Below, in pieces: positions 1 through 9,134 of a DNA stretch of 64,000 nucleotides. The notes under the pieces were generated by a model. That model had not been told where the DNA came from. It worked only from the letters and a program-made list of their open reading frames with translations, and did no database searches. Source of the stretch: Auanema rhodensis (lineage: Eukaryota > Nematoda > Chromadorea > Rhabditida > Rhabditidae); the NCBI GenBank assembly GCA_964057225.1, contig OZ059894.1:1364001-1428000 (forward strand), read 5' to 3'. The stretch's first letter is position 1. Each line of letters begins with the position of its first letter. Position numbers and translations under genes: made by a program.

Positions 1-68
1 TTTTCAAGGCAAAGACGATGGACAATGTTATTCAACGAAAAAATTAATTCTTCAGGGTGAAAATCGAG

Positions 69-90
69 GATATAAGTGTGAACTTATATC
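69..90. other. inverted repeat 1 in the reference monomer (9-bp stem, GTGA loop)
   Basis: GATATAAGT (69-77) and ACTTATATC (82-90) are perfect reverse complements separated by the four bases GTGA. If transcribed from this strand, the loop would be a GNRA-type tetraloop. The same element occurs in every monomer, with subfamily changes. Loop G80 becomes T in the gtgttaac copies of domain C. Stem C83 becomes T (a G.T pair) in the gtgaattt copies of domain D. Terminal G69 becomes A in the gagaatat copies. The right arm overlaps a second dyad, ATATCA-GT-TGATAT (85-98), so two folds compete. Whether it forms in vivo is unknown. Confidence 0.8.
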
Positions 91-103
91 AGTTGATATC
101 TCG

Positions 104-173
104 GTGCATTTTTAAGCTAGCGCAAATCTGATAACACAGATCGACGCAGCTTGAAAATCCGCATCGAATGCAC
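104..173. other. compound dyad 2 in the reference monomer
   Basis: This is the largest potential fold in the monomer. ATTTTTAAGCT (108-118) pairs with 148-158. That arm reads AGCTTGAAAAT here, giving one T.G pair, and AGCTTAAAAAT in other copies, giving 11 perfect pairs. Inside, after a one-base bulge, GCG (120-122) pairs with CGC (145-147). After a 3x3 internal loop, ATCTG (126-130) pairs with CAGAT (137-141) around a six-base loop. A further inverted repeat, GTGCATT (104-110) and AATGCAC (167-173), offers an alternative outer pairing. The core 111-147 is nearly invariant across the array. It is not a tRNA, and the hammerhead ribozyme core is not met. It could be a protein-binding dyad, a cruciform or a transcript structure; the sequence alone does not decide. 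Confidence 0.75.
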
Positions 174-204
174 TATACTACATTGAGGAACGCTTAATAC
201 AAAA

Positions 205-264
205 ATTAGTTATGATCGTTTGAAAAATGATGCATTAGTGTATGTTGAGTTTCCATGTACACTC
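205..264. other. nearly invariant block within the monomer
   Basis: This stretch runs from the end of the A5 run through gatcgtttg and gatgcattag to the start of the right arm of the third hairpin. Reading the copies one by one, I found only a handful of substitutions in about 182 copies: gattgt at about 45847, 53920 and 57079, a G>T at about 37096, and single changes near 43434, 56061 and 56414. The tail at 312-358 instead carries most of the subfamily variation. Low variation in one part of a homogenised repeat can mean selection, such as a protein-binding site, or simply that recent amplification started from identical copies. The gattgt copies at 53920 and 57079 are explained by one duplication event. 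Confidence 0.6.
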
Positions 265-270
265 AACATA
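241..270. other. inverted repeat 3 in the reference monomer (10-bp stem)
   Basis: TATGTTGAGT (241-250) and ACTCAACATA (261-270) are perfect reverse complements around the 10-base loop 251-260, which contains CATG and GTAC. Copies ending the right arm with CATAGC keep 10 pairs; those with CATTGC have 9. This T/A change at 270 is one of the main subfamily markers: T and A alternate in domains A-C, and A predominates in domain D. A domain C variant, ccacattgc (A265>C), breaks one internal pair. It is seen near 17463, 19218, 23079, 24132, 27291 and 27993. Confidence 0.8.
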
Positions 271-292
271 GCTTCCAAAAACATTTTGACAA

Positions 293-311
293 AAATTTTT
301 TCGAAAAATTT
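293..311. other. A/T palindrome centred on TTCGAA, with clustered A-tracts
   Basis: AAATTTTT (293-300) and AAAAATTT (304-311) are inverted repeats around TCG. In a second register, TTTTTCGAAAAA (297-308) is a perfect 12-bp palindrome. Together with the A and T runs at 277-281 and 284-287, several A-tracts lie within about 35 bp, which may bend the DNA. The palindrome is retained in almost all copies. Exceptions I saw are TTCCGAA near 6268, TTTTGAA near 17502, TTCTCGAA near 9779 and TTTCAAAA near 62430. A separate A>T change, extending the T-run, marks the copies at about 10124, 10824, 54348, 57507, 59262 and 62422. The TTCG resembles the 5' part of a mammalian CENP-B box, but the CGGG end is absent. 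Confidence 0.7.
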
Positions 312-358
312 CAGAATAATTTAGCAAAAAGTAGATGTTTTTAGATTTCTTTTTTTAA
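312..358. repeat. variable monomer tail that defines the subfamilies
   Basis: Most subfamily information lies here. After TTTC the sequence is agaataa, agaatatt, aaattaa, aaatcaa, aaaataa, aaaatatt or aaaatagt. It continues as agcaaaaagtagat, agcagaaagtagat or agcagaaagtatat. It ends in one of six T-rich forms, including ttctttttttaa, ttccttttttcaa, ttctttttttcaa and ttcttttctcaa. All forms keep the same length, so they arise by substitution and not slippage. The forms co-occur with markers elsewhere in the monomer and are confined to particular stretches of the array, which makes the higher-order structure readable by eye. Confidence 0.85.
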
Positions 359-3300
359 GGCAAAGACGATGGACAATGTTATTCAACGAAAAAATTAATT
401 CTTCAGGGTGAAAATCGAGGATATAAGTGTGAACTTATATCAGTTGATATCTCGGTGCATTTTTAAGCTAGCGCAAATCTGATAACACAGATCGACGCAG
501 CTTAAAAATCCGCATCGAATGCACTATACTACATTGAGGAACGCTTAATACAAAAATTAGTTATGATCGTTTGAAAAATGATGCATTAGTGTATGTTGAG
601 TTTCCATGTACACTCAACATTGCTTCCAAAAAAATTTTGACAAAAATTTTTTCGAAAAATTTCAGAATAATTTAGCAAAAAGTAGATGTTTTTAGATTCC
701 TTTTTTCAAGGCAAAGACGATGGACAATGTTATTCAACGAAAAAATTAATTCTTCAGGGTGAAAATCGAGGATATAAGTGTGAACTTATATCAGTTGATA
801 TCTCGGTGCATTTTTAAGCTAGCGCAAATCTGATAACACAGATCGACGCAGCTTGAAAATCCGCATCGAATGCACTATACTACTTTGAGAAACGTTTAAT
901 ACAAAAATTAGTTATGATCGTTTGAAAAATGATGCATTAGTGTATGTTGAGTTTCCATGTACACTCAACATAGCTTCCAAAAACATTTTGACAAAAATTT
1001 TTTCGAAAAATTTCAGAATAATTTAGCAAAAAGTAGATGTTTTTAGATTTCTTTTTTTAAGGCAAAGACGATGGACAATGTTATTCAACGAAAAAATTAA
1101 TTCTTCAGGGTGAAAATCGAGGATATAAGTGTGAACTTATATCAGTTGATATCTCGGTGCATTTTTAAGCTAGCGCAAATCTGATAACACAGATCGACGC
1201 AGCTTGAAAATCCGCATCGAATGCACTATACTACTTTGAGAAACGCTTAATACAAAAATTAGTTATGATCGTTTGAAAAATGATGCATTAGTGTATGTTG
1301 AGTTTCCATGTACACTCAACATTGCTTCCAAAAACATTTTGACAAAAATTTTTTCGAAAAATTTCAGAATATTTTAGCAAAAAGTAGATGTTTTTAGATT
1401 CCTTTTTTCAAGGCAAAGACGATGGACAATGTTATTCAACGAAAAAATTAATTCTTCAGGGTGAAAATCGAGGATATAAGTGTGAACTTATATCAGTTGA
1501 TATCTCGGTGCATTTTTAAGCTAGCGCAAATCTGATAACACAGATCGACGCAGCTTGAAAATCCGCATCGAATGCACTATACTACTTTGAGAAACGCTTA
1601 ATATAAAAATTAGTTATGATCGTTTGAAAAATGATGCATTAGTGTATGTTGAGTTTCCATGTACACTCAACATTGCTTCCAAAAACATTTTGACAAAAAT
1701 TTTTTCGAAAAATTTCAGAATAATTTAGCAAAAAGTAGATGTTTTTAGATTTCTTTTTTTAAGGCAAAGACGATGGACAATGTTATTCAACGAAAAAATT
1801 AATTCTTCAGGGTGAAAATCGAGGATATAAGTGTGAACTTATATCAGTTGATATCTCGGTGCATTTTTAAGCTAGCGCAAATCTGATAACACAGATCGAC
1901 GCAGCTTGAAAATCCGCATCGAATGCACTATACTACTTTGAGAAACGCTTAATACAAAAATTAGTTATGATCGTTTGAAAAATGATGCATTAGTGTATGT
2001 TGAGTTTCCATGTACACTCAACATTGCTTCCAAAAACATTTTGACAAAAATTTTTTCGAAAAATTTCAGAATATTTTAGCAAAAAGTAGATGTTTTTAGA
2101 TTCCTTTTTTCAAGGCAAAGACGATGGACAATGTTATTCAACGAAAAAATTAATTCTTCAGGGTGAAAATCGAGGATATAAGTGTGAACTTATATCAGTT
2201 GATATCTCGGTGCATTTTTAAGCTAGCGCAAATCTGATAACACAGATCGACGCAGCTTGAAAATCCGCATCGAATGCACTATACTACATTGAGGAACGCT
2301 TAATACAAAAATTAGTTATGATCGTTTGAAAAATGATGCATTAGTGTATGTTGAGTTTCCATGTACACTCAACATAGCTTCCAAAAACATTTTGACAAAA
2401 ATTTTTTCGAAAAATTTCAGAATAATTTAGCAAAAAGTAGATGTTTTTAGATTTCTTTTTTTAAGGCAAAGACGATGGACAATGTTATTCAACGAAAAAA
2501 TTAATTCTTCAGGGTGAAAATCGAGGATATAAGTGTGAACTTATATCAGTTGATATCTCGGTGCATTTTTAAGCTAGCGCAAATCTGATAACACAGATCG
2601 ACGCAGCTTAAAAATCCGCATCGAATGCACTATACTACATTGAGGAACGCTTAATACAAAAATTAGTTATGATCGTTTGAAAAATGATGCATTAGTGTAT
2701 GTTGAGTTTCCATGTACACTCAACATTGCTTCCAAAAACATTTTGACAAAAATTTTTTCGAAAAATTTCAGAATAATTTAGCAAAAAGTAGATGTTTTTA
2801 GATTCCTTTTTTCAAGGCAAAGACGATGGACAATGTTATTCAACGAAAAAATTAATTCTTCAGGGTGAAAATCGAGGATATAAGTGTGAACTTATATCAG
2901 TTGATATCTCGGTGCATTTTTAAGCTAGCGCAAATCTGATAACACAGATCGACGCAGCTTGAAAATCCGCATCGAATGCACTATACTACTTTGAGAAACG
3001 TTTAATACAAAAATTAGTTATGATCGTTTGAAAAATGATGCATTAGTGTATGTTGAGTTTCCATGTACACTCAACATAGCTTCCAAAAACATTTTGACAA
3101 AAATTTTTTCGAAAAATTTCAGAATAATTTAGCAAAAAGTAGATGTTTTTAGATTTCTTTTTTTAAGGCAAAGACGATGGACAATGTTATTCAACGAAAA
3201 AATTAATTCTTCAGGGTGAAAATCGAGGATATAAGTGTGAACTTATATCAGTTGATATCTCGGTGCATTTTTAAGCTAGCGCAAATCTGATAACACAGAT

Positions 3301-6300
3301 CGACGCAGCTTGAAAATCCGCATCGAATGCACTATACTACTTTGAGAAACGCTTAATACAAAAATTAGTTATGATCGTTTGAAAAATGATGCATTAGTGT
3401 ATGTTGAGTTTCCATGTACACTCAACATTGCTTCCAAAAACATTTTGACAAAAATTTTTTCGAAAAATTTCAGAATATTTTAGCAAAAAGTAGATGTTTT
3501 TAGATTCCTTTTTTCAAGGCAAAGACGATGGACAATGTTATTCAACGAAAAAATTAATTCTTCAGGGTGAAAATCGAGGATATAAGTGTGAACTTATATC
3601 AGTTGATATCTCGGTGCATTTTTAAGCTAGCGCAAATCTGATAACACAGATCGACGCAGCTTGAAAATCCGCATCGAATGCACTATACTACTTTGAGAAA
3701 CGCTTAATATAAAAATTAGTTATGATCGTTTGAAAAATGATGCATTAGTGTATGTTGAGTTTCCATGTACACTCAACATTGCTTCCAAAAACATTTTGAC
3801 AAAAATTTTTTCGAAAAATTTCAGAATAATTTAGCAAAAAGTAGATGTTTTTAGATTCCTTTTTTCAAGGCAAAGACGATGGACAATGTTATTCAACGAA
3901 AAAATTAATTCTTCAGGGTGAAAATCGAGGATATAAGTGTGAACTTATATCAGTTGATATCTCGGTGCATTTTTAAGCTAGCGCAAATCTGATAACACAG
4001 ATCGACGCAGCTTGAAAATCCGCATCGAATGCACTATACTACTTTGAGAAACGTTTAATACAAAAATTAGTTATGATCGTTTGAAAAATGATGCATTAGT
4101 GTATGTTGAGTTTCCATGTACACTCAACATAGCTTCCAAAAACATTTTGACAAAAATTTTTTCGAAAAATTTCAGAATAATTTAGCAAAAAGTAGATGTT
4201 TTTAGATTTCTTTTTTTAAGGCAAAGACGATGGACAATGTTATTCAACGAAAAAATTAATTCTTCAGGGTGAAAATCGAGGATATAAGTGTGAACTTATA
4301 TCAGTTGATATCTCGGTGCATTTTTAAGCTAGCGCAAATCTGATAACACAGATCGACGCAGCTTGAAAATCCGCATCGAATGCACTATACTACTTTGAGA
4401 AACGTTTAATACAAAAATTAGTTATGATCGTTTGAAAAATGATGCATTAGTGTATGTTGAGTTTCCATGTACACTCAACATAGCTTCCAAAAACATTTTG
4501 ACAAAAATTTTTTCGAAAAATTTCAGAATATTTTAGCAAAAAGTAGATGTTTTTAGATTTCTTTTTTTAAGGCAAAGACGATGGACAATGTTATTCAACG
4601 AAAAAATTAATTCTTCAGGGTGAAAATCGAGGATATAAGTGTGAACTTATATCAGTTGATATCTCGGTGCATTTTTAAGCTAGCGCAAATCTGATAACAC
4701 AGATCGACGCAGCTTGAAAATCCGCATCGAATGCACTATACTACTTTGAGAAACGCTTAATACAAAAATTAGTTATGATCGTTTGAAAAATGATGCATTA
4801 GTGTATGTTGAGTTTCCATGTACACTCAACATTGCTTCCAAAAACATTTTGACAAAAATTTTTTCGAAAAATTTCAGAATAATTTAGCAAAAAGTAGATG
4901 TTTTTAGATTCCTTTTTTCAAGGCAAAGACGATGGACAATGTTATTCAACGAAAAAATTAATTCTTCAGGGTGAAAATCGAGGATATAAGTGTGAACTTA
5001 TATCAGTTGATATCTCGGTGCATTTTTAAGCTAGCGCAAATCTGATAACACAGATCGACGCAGCTTGAAAATCCGCATCGAATGCACTATACTACTTTGA
5101 GAAACGTTTAATACAAAAATTAGTTATGATCGTTTGAAAAATGATGCATTAGTGTATGTTGAGTTTCCATGTACACTCAACATAGCTTCCAAAAACATTT
5201 TGACAAAAATTTTTTCGAAAAATTTCAGAATAATTTAGCAAAAAGTAGATGTTTTTAGATTCCTTTTTTCAAGGCAAAGACGATGGACAATGTTATTCAA
5301 CGAAAAAATTAATTCTTCAGGGTGAAAATCGAGGATATAAGTGTGAACTTATATCAGTTGATATCTCGGTGCATTTTTAAGCTAGCGCAAATCTGATAAC
5401 ACAGATCGACGCAGCTTGAAAATCCGCATCGAATGCACTATACTACTTTGAGAAACGCTTAATATAAAAATTAGTTATGATCGTTTGAAAAATGATGCAT
5501 TAGTGTATGTTGAGTTTCCATGTACACTCAACATTGCTTCCAAAAACATTTTGACAAAAATTTTTTCGAAAAATTTCAGAATAATTTAGCAAAAAGTAGA
5601 TGTTTTTAGATTCCTTTTTTCAAGGCAAAGACGATGGACAATGTTATTCAACGAAAAAATTAATTCTTCAGGGTGAAAATCGAGGATATAAGTGTGAACT
5701 TATATCAGTTGATATCTCGGTGCATTTTTAAGCTAGCGCAAATCTGATAACACAGATCGACGCAGCTTGAAAATCCGCATCGAATGCACTATACTACTTT
5801 GAGAAACGTTTAATACAAAAATTAGTTATGATCGTTTGAAAAATGATGCATTAGTGTATGTTGAGTTTCCATGTACACTCAACATAGCTTCCAAAAACAT
5901 TTTGACAAAAATTTTTTCGAAAAATTTCAGAATAATTTAGCAAAAAGTAGATGTTTTTAGATTTCTTTTTTTAAGGCAAAGACGATGGACAATGTTATTC
6001 AACGAAAAAATTAATTCTTCAGGGTGAAAATCGAGGATATAAGTGTGAACTTATATCAGTTGATATCTCGGTGCATTTTTAAGCTAGCGCAAATCTGATA
6101 ACACAGATCGACGCAGCTTGAAAATCCGCATCGAATGCACTATACTACTTTGAGAAACGCTTAATACAAAAATTAGTTATGATCGTTTGAAAAATGATGC
6201 ATTAGTGTATGTTGAGTTTCCATGTACACTCAACATTGCTTCCAAAAACATTTTGACAAAAATTTTTCCGAAAAATTTCAGAATATTTTAGCAAAAAGTA

Positions 6301-7378
6301 GATGTTTTTAGATTCCTTTTTTCAAGGCAAAGACGATGGACAATGTTATTCAACGAAAAAATTAATTCTTCAGGGTGAAAATCGAGGATATAAGTGTGAA
6401 CTTATATCAGTTGATATCTCGGTGCATTTTTAAGCTAGCGCAAATCTGATAACACAGATCGACGCAGCTTGAAAATCCGCATCGAATGCACTATACTACA
6501 TTGAGGAACGCTTAATACAAAAATTAGTTATGATCGTTTGAAAAATGATGCATTAGTGTATGTTGAGTTTCCATGTACACTCAACATAGCTTCCAAAAAC
6601 ATTTTGACAAAAATTTTTTCGAAAAATTTCAGAATAATTTAGCAAAAAGTAGATGTTTTTAGATTTCTTTTTTTGAGGCAAAGACGATGGACAATGTTAT
6701 TCAACGAAAAAATTAATTCTTCAGGGTGAAAATCGAGGATATAAGTGTGAACTTATATCAGTTGATATCTCGGTGCATTTTTAAGCTAGCGCAAATCTGA
6801 TAACACAGATCGACGCAGCTTAAAAATCCGCATCGAATGCACTATACTACATTGAGGAACGCTTAATACAAAAATTAGTTATGATCGTTTGAAAAATGAT
6901 GCATTAGTGTATGTTGAGTTTCCATGTACACTCAACATTGCTTCCAAAAACATTTTGACAAAAATTTTTTCGAAAAATTTCAGAATAATTTAGCAAAAAG
7001 TAGATGTTTTTAGATTCCTTTTTTCAAGGCAAAGACGATGGACAATGTTATTCAACGAAAAAATTAATTCTTCAGGGTGAAAATCGAGGATATAAGTGTG
7101 AACTTATATCAGTTGATATCTCGGTGCATTTTTAAGCTAGCGCAAATCTGATAACACAGATCGACGCAGCTTGAAAATCCGCATCGAATGCACTATACTA
7201 CTTTGAGAAACGCTTAATACAAAAATTAGTTATGATCGTTTGAAAAATGATGCATTAGTGTATGTTGAGTTTCCATGTACACTCAACATTGCTTCCAAAA
7301 ACATTTTGACAAAAATTTTTTCGAAAAATTTCAAATTAATTTAGCAGAAAGTATATGTTTTTAGATTCCTTTTTTCAA

Positions 7379-7730
7379 GGCAAAGACGATGGACAATGTT
7401 ATTCAACGAAAAAATTAATTCTTCAGGGTGAAAATCGAGGATATAAGTGTGAACTTATATCAGTTGATATCTCGGTGCATTTTTAAGCTAGCGCAAATCT
7501 GATAACACAGATCGACGCAGCTTAAAAATCCGCATCGAATGCACTATACTACATTGAGGAACGCTTAATACAAAAAATTAGTTATGATCGTTTGAAAAAT
7601 GATGCATTAGTGTATGTTGAGTTTCCATGTACACTCAACATTGCTTCCAAAAACATTTTGACAAAAATTTTTTCGAAAAATTTCAGAATAATTTAGCAAA
7701 AAGTAGATGTTTTTAGATTCCTTTTTTCAA
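7379..7730. repeat. 352-bp monomer with a 1-bp insertion
   Basis: The A5 run after taatac has six A (7572-7577) in this copy, which shifts the register of all following monomers by +1 until 50395. It is the only length gain in the window. It could be replication slippage or a homopolymer sequencing error. Confidence 0.85.
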
Positions 7731-8432
7731 GGCAAAGACGATGGACAATGTTATTCAACGAAAAAATTAATTCTTCAGGGTGAAAATCGAGGATATAAGT
7801 GTGAACTTATATCAGTTGATATCTCGGTGCATTTTTAAGCTAGCGCAAATCTGATAACACAGATCGACGCAGCTTGAAAATCCGCATCGAATGCACTATA
7901 CTACTTTGAGAAACGCTTAATACAAAAATTAGTTATGATCGTTTGAAAAATGATGCATTAGTGTATGTTGAGTTTCCATGTACACTCAACATTGCTTCCA
8001 AAAACATTTTGACAAAAATTTTTTCGAAAAATTTCAAATCAATTTAGCAGAAAGTATATGTTTTTAGATTCCTTTTTTCAAGGCAAAGACGATGGACAAT
8101 GTTATTCAACGAAAAAATTAATTCTTCAGGGTGAAAATCGAGGATATAAGTGTGAACTTATATCAGTTGATATCTCGGTGCATTTTTAAGCTAGCGCAAA
8201 TCTGATAACACAGATCGACGCAGCTTAAAAATCCGCATCGAATGCACTATACTACATTGAGGAACGCTTAATACAAAAATTAGTTATGATCGTTTGAAAA
8301 ATGATGCATTAGTGTATGTTGAGTTTCCATGTACACTCAACATTGCTTCCAAAAACATTTTGACAAAAATTTTTTCGAAAAATTTCAAAATAATTTAGCA
8401 AAAAGTAGATGTTTTTAGATTTCTTTTTTCAA

Positions 8433-8783
8433 GGCAAAGACGATGGACAATGTTATTCAACGGAAAAATTAATTCTTCAGGGTGAAAATCGGGGATATAT
8501 GTGTGAACTTATATCAGTTGATATCTCGGTGCATTTTTAAGCTAGCGCAAATCTGATAACACAGATCGACGCAGCTTGAAAATCCGCATCGAATGCACTA
8601 TACTACTTTGAGAAACGCTTAATACAAAAATTAGTTATGATCGTTTGAAAAATGATGCATTAGTGTATGTTGAGTTTCCATGTACACTCAACATTGCTTC
8701 CAAAAACATTTTGACAAAAATTTTTTCGAAAAATTTCAAAATAATTTAGCAAAAAGTAGATGTTTTTAGATTCCTTTTTTCAA
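8433..8783. repeat. monomer with clustered private substitutions
   Basis: This copy has three changes seen nowhere else, within about 40 bp: A>G at 8463, A>G at 8492 and A>T at 8500. The last removes a pair from inverted repeat 1. The following copy (8784-9134) has a private two-base change, CA>TT, at about 8923-8924 within dyad 2. These two copies look older or less homogenised than their neighbours. Confidence 0.7.
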
Positions 8784-9134
8784 GGCAAAGACGATGGACA
8801 ATGTTATTCAACGAAAAAATTAATTCTTCAGGGTGAAAATCGAGGATATAAGTGTGAACTTATATCAGTTGATATCTCGGTGCATTTTTAAGCTAGCGCA
8901 AATCTGATAACACAGATCGACGTTGCTTGAAAATCCGCATCGAATGCACTATACTACTTTGAGAAACGCTTAATACAAAAATTAGTTATGATCGTTTGAA
9001 AAATGATGCATTAGTGTATGTTGAGTTTCCATGTACACTCAACATTGCTTCCAAAAACATTTTGACAAAAATTTTTTCGAAAAATTTCAAATTAATTTAG
9101 CAGAAAGTATATGTTTTTAGATTCCTTTTTTCAA

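Larger units (their letters stand above)
8..358. repeat. first complete monomer, used as the reference copy
   Basis: This copy (k0) defines the coordinates used in this annotation. In order it holds a relatively constant head with ggcaaagacg and a CGA(A)6TTAATT stretch, a hairpin at 69-90, a compound dyad at 104-173, the diagnostic site acattgagg/actttgaga near 179-190, an A5 run near 201-205, a nearly invariant block at 205-264 that includes a third hairpin, an A/T palindrome at 293-311, and a variable T-rich tail at 312-358. NheI (GCTAGC, 116-121), EcoRV (GATATC, 95-100) and BstBI (TTCGAA, 300-305) sites each occur here and recur in nearly every copy. Stops interrupt every frame and there is no coding signal. 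The choice of monomer start is arbitrary, since a tandem repeat has no natural first base. Confidence 0.95.
8..3868. repeat. six-monomer higher-order repeat (2106 bp), nearly two copies
   Basis: Monomers k0-k4 (8-1762) have the same ordered variants as k6-k10 (2114-3868), offset by 6 x 351 = 2106 bp. The order is acattgagg with tagc, then cagcttaaaaat with acattgagg, then cgtttaatac, then agaatatt, then cttaatat. The differences I saw are one base in k1 (aaaaaaatttt near 631 against aaaaacatttt near 2737) and the T-tract ending k4 against k10. After k10 the order becomes irregular, so the 6-mer does not continue. Confidence 0.8.
8..7027. repeat. haplotype domain A (20 monomers)
   Basis: Monomers k0-k19 mostly share tails of the agaataa or agaatatt type followed by agcaaaaagtagat, and end in either ttctttttttaa or ttccttttttcaa. 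Marker cgtttaatac (for example 894, 3000 and 4052) and marker cttaatataaaa (about 1600, 3706 and 5461) are specific to, or commonest in, this stretch. A private TTCCGAA change lies near 6268. The aaattaa and aaatcaa tails of domain B are absent until the copy starting at 7028. Confidence 0.75.

Noticed and set aside
119-160. Possible hammerhead ribozyme: CTGATAA followed by GAAA, as some animal satellites encode hammerheads
   Set aside because: The catalytic core requires CUGANGA; here the G is A. The bases between it and GAAA form no stem II, and many copies have AAAA instead of GAAA.
104-173. tRNA-like or tRNA-derived SINE element
   Set aside because: The fold is a single interrupted stem. 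The best B-box-like match (gcatcgaatgc) agrees at only about 6 of 9 fixed positions, there is no A box, and no poly-A or target-site duplication flanks the monomers.
297-313. CENP-B box
   Set aside because: TTCG and one A match the core, but the CGGG half reads TCAG or TCAA. In such an AT-rich sequence the partial match is expected by chance.
8-358. Internal half-monomer duplication (about 175 bp), as if the monomer were an old dimer
   Set aside because: Comparing the two halves by eye gave only short AT-rich matches such as gaaaaa-t-a and caaa-a, with no continuous alignment.
8-358. Similarity to known insect satellites of about 360 bp (Drosophila 1.688 family, Tribolium TCAST)
   Set aside because: Length and AT-richness are similar, but I see no shared sequence that I can vouch for. 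A database search would decide, so no family name is given.
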